Of a stretch of 64,000 nt of DNA, positions 11,443-20,635 are shown piece by piece (within the stretch, counting starts at the first letter, position 1; every line of letters starts with the position of its first letter). The translations under genes and the position numbers were made by a program. The notes under the pieces were generated by a model. That model made no database searches. It saw only the letters and a list, made by a program, of their open reading frames with translations, and was not told the DNA's origin. Origin of the DNA: Pseudomonas viridiflava (GTDB taxonomy: Bacteria > Pseudomonadota > Gammaproteobacteria > Pseudomonadales > Pseudomonadaceae); NCBI RefSeq assembly GCF_900601905.1, contig NZ_UWFA01000475.1, positions 265,232 through 329,231 of the forward strand. Direction: 5' to 3'.

Positions 11443-12783
11443 ATGACTACAAAAAAATATTTCGGTACCGATGGTATCCGCGGTCGAGTGGGTCAATTCC
11501 CGATCACTCCCGAATTCATGCTCAAGCTGGGCTGGGCTGCAGGTATGGCATTCCGGCGGTTGGGCGCCTGCCGCATTCTGGTCGGCAAGGACACCCGGAT
11601 TTCCGGCTACATGTTTGAATCCGCGCTTGAAGCCGGGCTTTCAGCAGCTGGCGCGGATGTGATGCTGTTAGGTCCGATGCCGACGCCGGCCATTGCGTAT
11701 CTGACCCGCACGTTCCACGCCGAAGCCGGGATCGTGATCAGTGCGTCGCATAACCCGCACTACGATAACGGCATTAAGTTCTTCTCCGGCCAGGGCACCA
11801 AGCTGCCTGACGAAATCGAGCTGATGATCGAGGAACTGATGGATGCTCCGATGACCGTGGTCGAGTCGGAGAAGCTGGGCAAGGTTTCGCGCATCAATGA
11901 TGCAGCGGGCCGCTACATCGAATTTTGCAAAAGCAGCGTGCCGACCAGCACCGACTTCGCTGGCCTGAAACTGGTCGTCGATTGTGCCCATGGCGCGACC
12001 TATAAAGTGGCGCCCAACGTTTTTCGTGAGCTGGGTGCCCAGGTGACCGTCCTGTCGGCGCAACCAGATGGGCTCAACATCAACGAAAACTGTGGCTCCA
12101 CGCACATGGGCGCGCTGCAGGCAGCGGTGCTGGCCGGGCATGCGGATCTCGGCATCGGCTTTGATGGCGATGGCGACCGGGTGTTGATGGTTGATCACAC
12201 CGGTGCAGTGGTCGATGGCGACGAATTGCTGTTCATCATTGCTCGCGATCTTCATGCGCGGGGTCGCCTGCAGGGCGGCGTTGTTGGCACCCTGATGAGC
12301 AATCTGGGTCTTGAACTGGCCCTGGCTGATCTTGATATACCGTTCGTGCGGGCCAATGTGGGTGACCGGTATGTCATTGCCGAGCTGCTGGAACGCAATT
12401 GGCAGGTCGGTGGCGAGAACTCCGGCCATGTGGTCTGCTTCCAGCACACCACCACGGGTGATGCGATCATCGCCGCGCTACAGGTTCTGCTCGCGCTGCG
12501 CCGCAGTGGCGAGAGTCTCGCGCAGGCGCGGCAGGCATTGCGTAAATGCCCGCAGGTGTTGATCAATGTCCGGTTCTCCGGCGGTGTTGATCCTGTTACC
12601 CATCCCGCTGTTCAGGAGGCTTGCGAGCGTGTAACCCAGGCAATGGCCGGTCGCGGTCGCGTGCTGCTGCGCAAATCCGGCACCGAGCCGCTGGTTCGGG
12701 TGATGGTCGAAGGTGAGGATGAAGTTCAGGTTCGGGGCTATGCCGAAGAGCTGGCGAAACTGGTTGCTGAAGTTTGCGCCTGA
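11443..12783 (+). CDS. glmM: Phosphoglucosamine mutase
   Basis: Interconverts glucosamine-6-P and glucosamine-1-P for UDP-GlcNAc, hence peptidoglycan and LPS. 446 residues. The active-site phosphoserine is Ser102 in SASHNPHYDNG, the metal loop is GFDGDGDR, the sugar-binding GGENSGH follows and the C-terminal phosphate loop is RKSGTEPLVRVM. The ATG has GGAG six to seven bases upstream. It is probably in the same transcript as ftsH-folP. Confidence 0.97.
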   Translation: MTTKKYFGTDGIRGRVGQFPITPEFMLKLGWAAGMAFRRLGACRILVGKDTRISGYMFESALEAGLSAAGADVMLLGPMPTPAIAYLTRTFHAEAGIVISASHNPHYDNGIKFFSGQGTKLPDEIELMIEELMDAPMTVVESEKLGKVSRINDAAGRYIEFCKSSVPTSTDFAGLKLVVDCAHGATYKVAPNVFRELGAQVTVLSAQPDGLNINENCGSTHMGALQAAVLAGHADLGIGFDGDGDRVLMVDHTGAVVDGDELLFIIARDLHARGRLQGGVVGTLMSNLGLELALADLDIPFVRANVGDRYVIAELLERNWQVGGENSGHVVCFQHTTTGDAIIAALQVLLALRRSGESLAQARQALRKCPQVLINVRFSGGVDPVTHPAVQEACERVTQAMAGRGRVLLRKSGTEPLVRVMVEGEDEVQVRGYAEELAKLVAEVCA

Positions 12784-12790
12784 TTTCGGC

Positions 12791-12819
12791 TTGCCAGTGT
12801 TGAAAGTGTTGGGTAACAT
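12791..12819 (+). promoter_or_regulatory. Candidate sigma-70 promoter for tpiA-secG
   Basis: TTGCCA (12791-12796) and TAACAT (12814-12819) are separated by 17 bases, giving a start near 12826, 24 bases before tpiA. It lies in the 66-base gap after glmM. Based on hexamer similarity only. Confidence 0.4.
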
Positions 12820-12849
12820 CTGCGCCCACTTTGACCGACGAGGTACAGC

Positions 12850-13605
12850 ATGCGTCGCCCTATGGTAGCTGGTAACTGGAAGATGCACGGTACCCGCGCC
12901 AGCGTCGCTGAGCTGATCGAGGGCCTTGGTCATCAGGTCCTCCCTGGCGGTGTTGATGTGGCGGTATTTCCGTCAAGCCTGCATATCAATCTTGTGATTG
13001 AAGGTTTGCAGGGTAAATCGATTGCGGTCGGTGCGCAGGATTGCGCGCACCAGGCAGAGCAGGGTGCGTTGACCGGTGAGGTGTCTCCTGGTCAGCTGGC
13101 CGATGCAGGCTGCAAGCTGGTCCTTGTGGGTCATTCGGAACGTCGCCTGATCATGGGCGAGAGTGACGATGCACTGATCCGCAAGTTCGCAGCGGCGCAG
13201 GCAAGCGGTTTGACGCCGGTGCTGTGCATCGGTGAGACCCTTGAAGAGCGTGAAGCCGGTAAGACGCTTGAGGTTGTCGGGCAGCAGCTCGATAGCATCA
13301 TCGCTGAGCTGGGCATCGAAGCCTTCGTCAATGCAGTAATCGCTTACGAGCCGGTCTGGGCCATTGGTACCGGGCTGACGGCTTCGCCTCAACAGGCGCA
13401 GGACGTGCACGCAGCTATTCGTGCGCAGTTGGCGAAAGAGAATGCTGAGGTCGCGCAAGGTGTGCGGCTTCTTTATGGCGGCAGCGTGAAGGCGGCCAAT
13501 GCGGTCGAACTGTTCGGCATGCCGGATATCGATGGAGGCCTCATTGGTGGCGCCTCCCTGAATGCAGCTGAGTTCGGTGCGATCTGTCGCGCCGCGGGAA
13601 ACTGA
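12850..13605 (+). CDS. tpiA: Triose-phosphate isomerase
   Basis: Interconverts dihydroxyacetone phosphate and glyceraldehyde-3-phosphate. 251 residues, normal length. Substrate Lys in NWKMHG (about residue 11), catalytic His in VGHSERR, catalytic Glu in AYEPVWAIGTG and the phosphate-binding LYGGSVKAAN are all present. GAGG lies seven bases before the ATG. secG follows after four bases. Confidence 0.97.
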   Translation: MRRPMVAGNWKMHGTRASVAELIEGLGHQVLPGGVDVAVFPSSLHINLVIEGLQGKSIAVGAQDCAHQAEQGALTGEVSPGQLADAGCKLVLVGHSERRLIMGESDDALIRKFAAAQASGLTPVLCIGETLEEREAGKTLEVVGQQLDSIIAELGIEAFVNAVIAYEPVWAIGTGLTASPQQAQDVHAAIRAQLAKENAEVAQGVRLLYGGSVKAANAVELFGMPDIDGGLIGGASLNAAEFGAICRAAGN

Positions 13606-13609
13606 GAAA

Positions 13610-13990
13610 ATGCTGGAAACAGTCGTAGTCGTTTTTCATCTGTTGGCCGCTCTGGGCGTTGTCGCTCTGGTATTGCTGCAGCAGGGTAAAGGTGCGGACG
13701 CTGGTGCGTCGTTCGGAGCAGGTGCATCAAATACTGTCTTCGGAAGCCAAGGTTCCTCTACCTTTCTGAGTAAGTTTACTGGTATACTCGCCGCAGCTTT
13801 TTTCATAACCAGCTTGGGGTTAGGTTACTTTGCTAAAGAGAAAGCTCATGGGCTGACTCAAGCAGGTTTGCCAGATCCAGCAGTCATGGAAGTCAAGCAA
13901 AAACCGGCAGCAGATGATGTTCCGGTGCTCGAAGGGCAAAAGCCAGCTGTTGTTCCAGCTGACGTACCTCAAGCTCCAGAGCAGAAGTAA
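13610..13990 (+). CDS. secG: Protein translocase subunit SecG
   Basis: Accessory subunit of the SecYEG inner-membrane channel. 126 residues from ATG 13610 (MLETVVVVFHLL). Two transmembrane helices at about 3-21 and 53-72 flank the conserved loop QQGKGADAGASFGAGASNTVFGS. The tail is Pro/Ala-rich, as in other proteobacterial SecG. A longer in-frame start at 13562 lies inside tpiA and is not used. Confidence 0.95.
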   Translation: MLETVVVVFHLLAALGVVALVLLQQGKGADAGASFGAGASNTVFGSQGSSTFLSKFTGILAAAFFITSLGLGYFAKEKAHGLTQAGLPDPAVMEVKQKPAADDVPVLEGQKPAVVPADVPQAPEQK

Positions 13991-14036
13991 GGTTTCAACA
14001 GGCAGTGATGTTCGAGGCTGTCAAAAGAGTTGTATT

Positions 14037-14122
14037 GCCGAGGTGGTGGAATTGGTAGACACGCAACCTTGAGGTGGTTGTGCCCATAGGGTGTAGGGGT
14101 TCGAGTCCCCTTCTCGGTACCA
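14037..14122 (+). tRNA. tRNA-Leu (GAG)
   Basis: 86-nt class II tRNA. The acceptor stem GCCGAGG pairs with TCTCGGT and CCA is encoded (14120-14122). The anticodon stem CAACC/GGTTG encloses loop TTGAGGT with anticodon GAG, a long variable arm follows, and the T arm is GGGGTTCGAGTCCCC. It lies downstream of secG, as in E. coli. Confidence 0.96.
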
Positions 14123-14134
14123 ATTGTCAAGGCA

Positions 14135-14156
14135 GCCCGCATTAGCGGGCTTTCTT
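14135..14156 (+). terminator. Hairpin after tRNA-Leu
   Basis: GCCCGC (14135-14140), loop ATTA, GCGGGC (14145-14150), then TTTCTT. A short intrinsic terminator between the two tRNA genes. Confidence 0.7.
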
Positions 14157-14217
14157 GTAGGTGGATGTTGGATTGACCCTGCAAGGGATCAGTCGTATAC
14201 TTACGCCCCAGCTTTGT

Positions 14218-14294
<77 letters not shown>

Positions 14295-14304
14295 GTTTTA
14301 GCGG

Positions 14305-14326
14305 AGCCCCTTTTCAGGGGCTTTTT
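14305..14326 (+). terminator. Intrinsic terminator after tRNA-fMet
   Basis: AGCCCC (14305-14310), loop TTTTCA, GGGGCT (14317-14322), then TTTTT. It should end most tRNA transcripts. Confidence 0.8.
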
Positions 14327-14343
14327 GTTAGCTGGACACTTTC

Positions 14344-14396
14344 AACGCCGCTGTTCTACGGCGTTTTCAAGGATGGGCGTTTCGCCCATTTTTTTA
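14344..14396 (+). terminator. Two further hairpins ahead of rimP
   Basis: AACGCCG (14344-14350) pairs with CGGCGTT (14359-14365). Immediately after, ATGGGCG (14373-14379) pairs with CGCCCAT (14383-14389), followed by eight T. The second has full terminator form and lies only 40 bases before the rimP start. Confidence 0.7.
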
Positions 14397-14435
14397 TTTT
14401 GCAAAGCATGCACATACATGCACGAGGGGGTTCAG

Positions 14436-14894
14436 GTGTCGAGCAAGCTAGAAGAGTTGCAGGCCTTGCTGGCCCCGGTGGTCGTGGCCCTGGGCTATGA
14501 ATGCTGGGGTATTGAGTTTTCGGCTCAAGGTCGCCACTCAATGTTGCGCGTTTATATCGATAAAGAGGGCGGTGTGCTGGTGGACGACTGCGCCATTGTC
14601 AGCCGTCAGATCAGCGGTGTCTTGGATGTTGAAGATCCGATTTCCGTTGAGTACACCCTCGAAGTTTCCTCGCCTGGCATGGAACGCCCACTGTTCACTC
14701 TTGAGCAGTTCGCAAAATTTGCCGGTGAACAAGTGAAGATCAAGCTGCGCTCGCCTTTCGAAGGACGACGCAACTTTCAGGGCCTTCTACGTGGTGTAGA
14801 AGAGCAGGACATCGTGGTGCAGGTTGAAGACCATGAGTTCCTGCTGCCGATCGATATGATCGACAAGGCCAACATTATTCCCACGTTTGACTGA
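14436..14894 (+). CDS. rimP: Ribosome maturation factor RimP
   Basis: Needed for 30S subunit maturation. 152 residues from GTG 14436, chosen because GAGGGG (14424-14429) is correctly spaced and the product then begins MSSKLEELQALL like other Pseudomonas RimP. An upstream ATG at 14418 is in frame but would place the ribosome-binding site inside the coding region. Typical segments LGYECWGIEF and VSSPGMERPL are present. First protein gene of the nusA-infB cluster. Confidence 0.94.
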   Translation: MSSKLEELQALLAPVVVALGYECWGIEFSAQGRHSMLRVYIDKEGGVLVDDCAIVSRQISGVLDVEDPISVEYTLEVSSPGMERPLFTLEQFAKFAGEQVKIKLRSPFEGRRNFQGLLRGVEEQDIVVQVEDHEFLLPIDMIDKANIIPTFD

Positions 14895-14953
14895 TACGTG
14901 CCAAATACTGCGGATCCCGCGGATCCAATGGCTTGCGAAAGGCGAGGCGTACG

Positions 14954-16435
14954 ATGAGCAAAGAAGTACTGCTGGTTGTTGAGTCGGTGTCCAATGAAAA
15001 GGGCGTTCCGGCAGGAGTGATTTTTGAGGCGCTTGAGTTGGCTCTGGCCACCGCGACGAAAAAACGCTTTGAAGATGAAGTTGAGCTGCGTGTAGAAATC
15101 AATCGTCAGACGGGTAACTACGAGACGTTCCGCCGCTGGACTGTTGTAGAAGACGAAGACCTGGACGATCCGGCTTACGAGCTGGCTGTCGATCAGGCTC
15201 AAGAAAAGCGTCCAGGCGCTGTAGCTGGCGATCTTATCGAAGAAAAGATCGAGTCGATCGAGTTCGGTCGTATCGCTGCGCAAACCGCCAAGCAAGTCAT
15301 TGTGCAGAAGGTTCGCGAAGCCGAGCGTGCGCAAGTAGTTGATGCATACCGCGAGCGTCTGGGCGAAATCATCTCCGGTACCGTTAAAAAGGTTACGCGT
15401 GACAACGTCATCGTTGACCTTGGCAACAATGCCGAAGCATTGCTGGCTCGTGAAGACATTATTTCCCGCGAAACCTTCCGTGTAGGCGTTCGTTTGCGCG
15501 CGCTGCTGAAGGAAATTCGCACTGAAAACCGTGGCCCTCAGCTGATCCTGTCGCGTACAGCGCCAGAGATGCTGATCGAGCTTTTCCGCATTGAAGTGCC
15601 GGAAATCGCCGAAGGTCTGATCGAGGTGATGGCTGCCTCTCGTGACCCGGGTTCGCGTGCAAAAATCGCTGTTCGCTCCAAGGACAAACGAATCGACCCA
15701 CAAGGCGCCTGCATCGGCATGCGCGGTTCGCGAGTTCAGGCTGTTTCGGGCGAACTGGGTGGCGAGCGAGTGGATATTGTCCTCTGGGACGACAATCCGG
15801 CTCAGTTCGTCATCAATGCGATGTCCCCGGCTGAAGTTGCGGCAATCATCGTTGATGAAGACGCCCATGCCATGGATATCGCGGTCGGTGCCGACAACCT
15901 GGCTCAGGCCATCGGTCGCGGAGGCCAGAACGTGCGTCTGGCCAGCCAGTTGACCGGTTGGACCCTGAATGTCATGACCGAATCGGACATCCAGGCCAAG
16001 CAGCAAGCAGAGACCGGTGACATTCTGCGCAACTTTATCGAAGAGCTGGAAGTCGATGAAGATCTGGCGCAGGTGCTGGTTGATGAAGGCTTTACCAGCC
16101 TGGAAGAGATTGCCTACGTACCGGTGGAGGAGATGCTCAACATCGACGGCTTTGACGAGGAAACCGTCAACGAGCTTCGCGCTCGGGCCAAGGATCGTTT
16201 GTTGACCAAAGCCATCGCTACAGAGGAAAAGCTGGCAGACGCCCATCCGGCCGAAGACCTGCTCTCGCTTGAGGGTATGGACAAGGATCTGGCGATGGAA
16301 CTGGCGGTGCGCGGCGTAGTTACCCGCGAAGACCTGGCCGAGCAGTCTATTGACGATCTGCTCGACATCGACGGCATCGACGATATTCGTGCCGGCAAGT
16401 TGATCATGGCCGCCCGAGCCCACTGGTTCGAGTAA
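14954..16435 (+). CDS. nusA: Transcription termination/antitermination factor NusA
   Basis: RNA polymerase-associated pausing, termination and antitermination factor. 493 residues from ATG 14954 (MSKEVLLVVESV); the open frame extends further upstream to 14933 without homology. Domains in order: N-terminal RNAP-binding domain (~1-125), S1 (~135-200), KH1 and KH2 (~200-345, GACIGMRGSRVQAV and AIGRGGQNVRLAS), and two C-terminal acidic AR repeats (~360-490). Confidence 0.97.
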   Translation: MSKEVLLVVESVSNEKGVPAGVIFEALELALATATKKRFEDEVELRVEINRQTGNYETFRRWTVVEDEDLDDPAYELAVDQAQEKRPGAVAGDLIEEKIESIEFGRIAAQTAKQVIVQKVREAERAQVVDAYRERLGEIISGTVKKVTRDNVIVDLGNNAEALLAREDIISRETFRVGVRLRALLKEIRTENRGPQLILSRTAPEMLIELFRIEVPEIAEGLIEVMAASRDPGSRAKIAVRSKDKRIDPQGACIGMRGSRVQAVSGELGGERVDIVLWDDNPAQFVINAMSPAEVAAIIVDEDAHAMDIAVGADNLAQAIGRGGQNVRLASQLTGWTLNVMTESDIQAKQQAETGDILRNFIEELEVDEDLAQVLVDEGFTSLEEIAYVPVEEMLNIDGFDEETVNELRARAKDRLLTKAIATEEKLADAHPAEDLLSLEGMDKDLAMELAVRGVVTREDLAEQSIDDLLDIDGIDDIRAGKLIMAARAHWFE

Positions 16436-16462
16436 TTAGGCGCGGCCTGAGGAGAGAAGTGC

Positions 16463-18991
16463 ATGACGCAAGTCACGGTGAAACAACTGGCCGATGAGGT
16501 CAAAACACCGGTAGAGCGCCTGTTGCAGCAGATGCGTGAGGCAGGTCTGCCGCACACCGCCGCCGAAGAACATGTGACTGACAGTGAGAAGCAATCTTTG
16601 CTGACTCACTTGAAAAGCAGCCACAAGGCGAAAGTGGAAGAACCACGCAAGATTACGCTGCAGCGTAAAACTACCAGCACCCTGCGTGTTGCTGGCAGCA
16701 AAAGCATCAGTGTTGAAGTACGCAAGAAAAAAGTATTCGTACAGCGTAGCCCGGAAGAAATCGAAGCCGAGCGCAAGCGTGAGATGGACGAGCGTCGTGC
16801 GGTAGAAAATGCTGCACGTCAGAAGGCTGAAGAAGAAGCCAAGCGTCGCGCCGAAGAAGAAGCGCGCAACCAGCCTTCCGCTCCCGGCAACGCCGCTTCC
16901 GATGCAGTAGCCGCTCCGGCAGCTCCGGCGCCAGCTGCTCAGCAGCCTGTGCACGAAGCGCCAGCTGCTGCGCCAGCTCCTGCTCCGGCAGAAGCTCGCA
17001 AGCGTGACGAACAGCGTCGCCCGGACAAACCACGCAGCGACGACAGAAATGCTCGTGGCGGCGACGGCGATCGCAAGAACGCCCCGCACCGTGCTTCTGT
17101 CAAAGAGAAAGCGCCAGCACCACGTGTTGCCCCGCGTACTACCGACGAAGAAAGCGATGGCTTCCGTCGCGGCGGTCGTGGCAAGGCCAAGCTCAAGAAG
17201 CGTAATGCTCACGGCTTCCAGAGCCCAACAGGTCCTCTGGTTCGTGACGTGAAAATTGGCGAGACCATCTCTGTCGGCGACCTGGCGCAACAAATGTCGG
17301 TCAAGGCAGCTGAGATCATCAAGTTCATGTTCAAGCTGGGCACCCCAGCCACCATCAACCAGGTACTGGATCAGGAAACTGCCCAACTGGTTGCTGAAGA
17401 ACTGGGCCACAAAGTGACGCTGGTCAGTGACACTGCTCTGGAAGATTCCCTGGCAGAATCGCTGAAGTTTGAAGGCGAGACGTTCTCCCGTGCTCCGGTT
17501 GTGACCGTAATGGGCCACGTTGACCACGGTAAGACTTCGCTGCTCGACTACATCCGTCGTGCCAAGGTTGCAGCAGGCGAAGCCGGCGGCATCACGCAGC
17601 ACATCGGTGCATACCACGTTGAAACAGAACGCGGCATGGTCACCTTCCTCGACACCCCGGGTCACGCCGCGTTTACCGCAATGCGTGCCCGTGGTGCCAA
17701 GGCGACTGACATCGTGATTCTGGTCGTTGCGGCGGACGACGGCGTTATGCCGCAGACCATCGAGGCTGTTCAGCACGCCAAGGCTGCTGGTGTTCCTCTG
17801 GTGGTTGCAGTGAACAAGATCGACAAGCCGGGCGCTGATCTCGATCGCATCCGTAGCGAGTTGTCGGTTCACGGCGTGACGTCCGAAGAGTGGGGCGGTG
17901 ATACACCTTTCGTTTCGGTCTCCGCGAAGATGGGTACCGGCGTAGACGATCTGCTGGAAGCTGTATTGCTTCAAGCTGAAGTACTGGAACTCAAGGCGAC
18001 TCCATCGGCCCCTGGTCGCGGTGTTGTCGTCGAGTCCCGTCTGGACAAAGGTCGTGGCCCCGTGGCGACGGTTCTGGTTCAGGACGGTACGCTGCGTCAA
18101 GGCGACATGGTTCTGGTCGGTTCGAACTTCGGCCGTATCCGCGCCATGCTCGACGAGAACGGCAAGCCAATCAAGGAAGCAGGTCCATCGATTCCGGTCG
18201 AGATCCTGGGTCTTGACGGCACGCCGGATGCGGGCGACGAGATGAGCGTGATGACTGACGAGAAAAAGGCGCGTGAAGTCGCCATGTTCCGTCAGGGCAG
18301 ATTCCGCGAAGTCAAATTGGCTCGTGCTCACGCTGGCAAGCTTGAAAACATCTTCGAGAACATGGGCCAGGAAGAGAAGAAGACGCTTAACATCGTCCTC
18401 AAATCCGACGTTCGTGGCTCGCTCGAAGCTCTGCAGGGTGCCTTGGGCGGCCTGGGTAACGACGAAGTGCAAGTGCGTGTGGTCGGTGGCGGTGTCGGTG
18501 GTATCACCGAGAGCGACGCTAACCTGGCGCTGGCTTCGAACGCTGTATTGTTCGGCTTCAACGTGCGTGCCGACGCTGGTGCTCGCAAGATCGTCGAGCA
18601 GGAAGGTCTGGATATGCGTTACTACAACGTGATCTACGACATCATCGAAGACGTCAAGAAAGCCCTCACCGGTATGCTTGGCAGCGACGTTCGGGAGAAC
18701 ATCCTGGGTATCGCCGAAGTCCGCGATGTATTCCGTTCGCCGAAATTCGGTGCGATTGCTGGCTGTATGGTTATCGAAGGTAACGTACACCGTAACCGTC
18801 CAATCCGCGTACTGCGTGAAGACATCGTTATCTTCGAAGGCGAGCTGGAATCCCTGCGTCGCTTCAAGGATGACGCTTCCGAAGTTCGTGCAGGCATGGA
18901 ATGCGGTATCGGCGTCAAGAGCTACAACGACGTCAAGGTCGGTGACAAGATCGAAGTCTTCGAGAAGGTCCAAGTGGCTCGCAGCCTTTAA
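16463..18991 (+). CDS. infB: Translation initiation factor IF-2
   Basis: GTPase that positions fMet-tRNA on the 30S subunit. 842 residues. An N-terminal IF2-N domain (~1-50) is followed by a long charged Ala/Pro/Lys/Glu linker (~100-250), a second IF2-N domain near 265-315, and the G domain starting at about 345 with G1 GHVDHGKT (351-358), G3 DTPGH and G4 NKID. Beta-barrel domains and the fMet-tRNA-binding C2 domain finish the protein. GAGGAGAG is well spaced before the ATG. Confidence 0.98.
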   Translation: MTQVTVKQLADEVKTPVERLLQQMREAGLPHTAAEEHVTDSEKQSLLTHLKSSHKAKVEEPRKITLQRKTTSTLRVAGSKSISVEVRKKKVFVQRSPEEIEAERKREMDERRAVENAARQKAEEEAKRRAEEEARNQPSAPGNAASDAVAAPAAPAPAAQQPVHEAPAAAPAPAPAEARKRDEQRRPDKPRSDDRNARGGDGDRKNAPHRASVKEKAPAPRVAPRTTDEESDGFRRGGRGKAKLKKRNAHGFQSPTGPLVRDVKIGETISVGDLAQQMSVKAAEIIKFMFKLGTPATINQVLDQETAQLVAEELGHKVTLVSDTALEDSLAESLKFEGETFSRAPVVTVMGHVDHGKTSLLDYIRRAKVAAGEAGGITQHIGAYHVETERGMVTFLDTPGHAAFTAMRARGAKATDIVILVVAADDGVMPQTIEAVQHAKAAGVPLVVAVNKIDKPGADLDRIRSELSVHGVTSEEWGGDTPFVSVSAKMGTGVDDLLEAVLLQAEVLELKATPSAPGRGVVVESRLDKGRGPVATVLVQDGTLRQGDMVLVGSNFGRIRAMLDENGKPIKEAGPSIPVEILGLDGTPDAGDEMSVMTDEKKAREVAMFRQGRFREVKLARAHAGKLENIFENMGQEEKKTLNIVLKSDVRGSLEALQGALGGLGNDEVQVRVVGGGVGGITESDANLALASNAVLFGFNVRADAGARKIVEQEGLDMRYYNVIYDIIEDVKKALTGMLGSDVRENILGIAEVRDVFRSPKFGAIAGCMVIEGNVHRNRPIRVLREDIVIFEGELESLRRFKDDASEVRAGMECGIGVKSYNDVKVGDKIEVFEKVQVARSL

Positions 18992-19063
18992 GTCGCGAGC
19001 TAGAAGAGCCATGGCAGGTCGTAGCATGCAAATGCCGCAGTTCCTGTCATGGGCTCAACACGC

Positions 19064-19097
19064 AACGCCCGGTCCGACTTCTGTCAGGCCGGGCGTT
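19064..19097 (+). repeat. Hairpin in the infB-rbfA spacer
   Basis: AACGCCCGG (19064-19072) pairs perfectly with CCGGGCGTT (19089-19097) across a 16-base loop. Only three T follow, so it is probably an internal processing or partial-termination signal in the 160-base spacer. Confidence 0.45.
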
Positions 19098-19151
19098 TGC
19101 CGCTTTCAGACCGCGAGGGTTTTGTCCCCGGTCAGTATCAGGTAGCAAACC

Positions 19152-19565
19152 ATGGCAAAAGAATATAGCCGTACCCAACGTATTGGCGATCAGATGCAGC
19201 GCGAGCTGGCTCAACTGATCCGTCGCGAAATCAAAGATCCGCGCGTCGGTCTGGTCACCATCACAGCGGTGGATGTCAGCCGCGACGTGGGGCACGCCAA
19301 GATCTTCATGACCGTAATGGGTCAGGACAGCGCAGAAGAAATTGCTCAGACCATCAAGGTGCTCAACGCCGCCGCAGGCTTCCTGCGTATGCAACTGGCC
19401 CGTGAAATGAAGCTGCGCAGCGTTCCGCAACTGCACTTCCACTACGACGAAAGCGTCGTGCGTGGCGCTCATCTTTCAGCATTGATCGAGCGTGCTGTTG
19501 CCGAAGACGGTCAGCACCCGGCTGACGCGCCACAAAGCGCCAAGCCAGACAGCACCGAGGAGTAA
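19152..19565 (+). CDS. rbfA: 30S ribosome-binding factor A
   Basis: Cold-adaptation and 16S 5'-end maturation factor acting on immature 30S subunits. 137 residues with a KH-like fold; conserved MAKEYSRTQRIGDQMQRELA start and LHFHYDESVVRGAHLSALI near the end of the domain. The last ~25 residues are a disordered acidic/Pro tail. truB begins three bases after the stop. Confidence 0.95.
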   Translation: MAKEYSRTQRIGDQMQRELAQLIRREIKDPRVGLVTITAVDVSRDVGHAKIFMTVMGQDSAEEIAQTIKVLNAAAGFLRMQLAREMKLRSVPQLHFHYDESVVRGAHLSALIERAVAEDGQHPADAPQSAKPDSTEE

Positions 19566-19568
19566 AGG

Positions 19569-20486
19569 GTGGCTCAGGTCAAGCGTATACGCCGCAACGT
19601 CAGCGGGATCATTCTGCTCGACAAGCCGCTGGGCTTCACGTCCAATGCCGCCTTGCAAAAGGTGCGTTGGTTGCTCAACGCCGAAAAGGCCGGGCACACC
19701 GGCAGCCTCGACCCATTGGCCAGTGGTGTTCTGCCACTATGCTTTGGCGAGGCCACCAAGTTCTCGCAATACCTGCTCGATTCCGACAAGTCCTACGAGA
19801 CCCTGGCGCAGCTGGGCAAGACCACCACCACCGGCGACGCCGAAGGTGAGGTTTTGCAGATCCGCCCGGTGACCGTTGGTCGTGCCGATATCGAGGCTGC
19901 CCTGCCGCATTTTCGCGGAGAAATCAGTCAGATACCGCCGATGTACTCGGCGCTCAAGCGTGATGGCCAGCCTCTCTACAAGCTGGCCCGGGCCGGGGAA
20001 GTAGTGGAGCGCGAGCCTCGTTCTGTTACTATTGCGCGCCTGGAATTGCTTGAGTGTGACGCCGATACCGCGCGCCTCTCGGTCGATTGCACCAAAGGTA
20101 CTTATATACGTACCCTGGTTGAGGATATCGGTGAGAAACTGGGCTGCGGCGCTTATGTTGCGCAGCTACGCCGGACTCAGGCAGGTCCTTTCAGTTTGGC
20201 CCAGACGGTTACGCTGGAAGAACTGGAAGCGGTACACGCCGAAGGCGGTAATGAAGCAGTCGATCGATTCCTGATGCCTTCGGACAGCGGCTTGCAGCAT
20301 TGGCCATTGCTACAGTTTTCGGAACACAGTTCGTTTTACTGGTTGCATGGTCAACCGGTAAGAGCCCCGGACGCGCCGCAGTTCGGCATGGTTCGGGTGC
20401 AGGATCACAACGGTCGCTTCATCGGTATCGGTGAAGTGAGCGAAGACGGGCGGATCGCGCCACGTCGCTTGATTCGGTCAGAATGA
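19569..20486 (+). CDS. truB: tRNA pseudouridine(55) synthase
   Basis: Makes pseudouridine 55 in the T loop of most tRNAs. 305 residues from GTG 19569, with AAAGGG overlapping as ribosome-binding site. The catalytic Asp48 lies in GSLDPLASGVLPL, and the LDKPLGFTSN motif is just before it. A C-terminal PUA-type domain covers the last ~60 residues. Confidence 0.96.
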   Translation: MAQVKRIRRNVSGIILLDKPLGFTSNAALQKVRWLLNAEKAGHTGSLDPLASGVLPLCFGEATKFSQYLLDSDKSYETLAQLGKTTTTGDAEGEVLQIRPVTVGRADIEAALPHFRGEISQIPPMYSALKRDGQPLYKLARAGEVVEREPRSVTIARLELLECDADTARLSVDCTKGTYIRTLVEDIGEKLGCGAYVAQLRRTQAGPFSLAQTVTLEELEAVHAEGGNEAVDRFLMPSDSGLQHWPLLQFSEHSSFYWLHGQPVRAPDAPQFGMVRVQDHNGRFIGIGEVSEDGRIAPRRLIRSE

Positions 20487-20635
20487 CCGGACCCGTGCAG
20501 TCAGGTTTCCTGGCTGAACGGTATGAGGATGGCTGTTAACAGGCACGGTCATTCCTCCCTTTGAATACGAGAGTTTGCTCTCGGCCTGTTGAAATCGTCT
20601 CCCCGGAGCGGTTTCCCGAAATAAGGATTGCCCAC

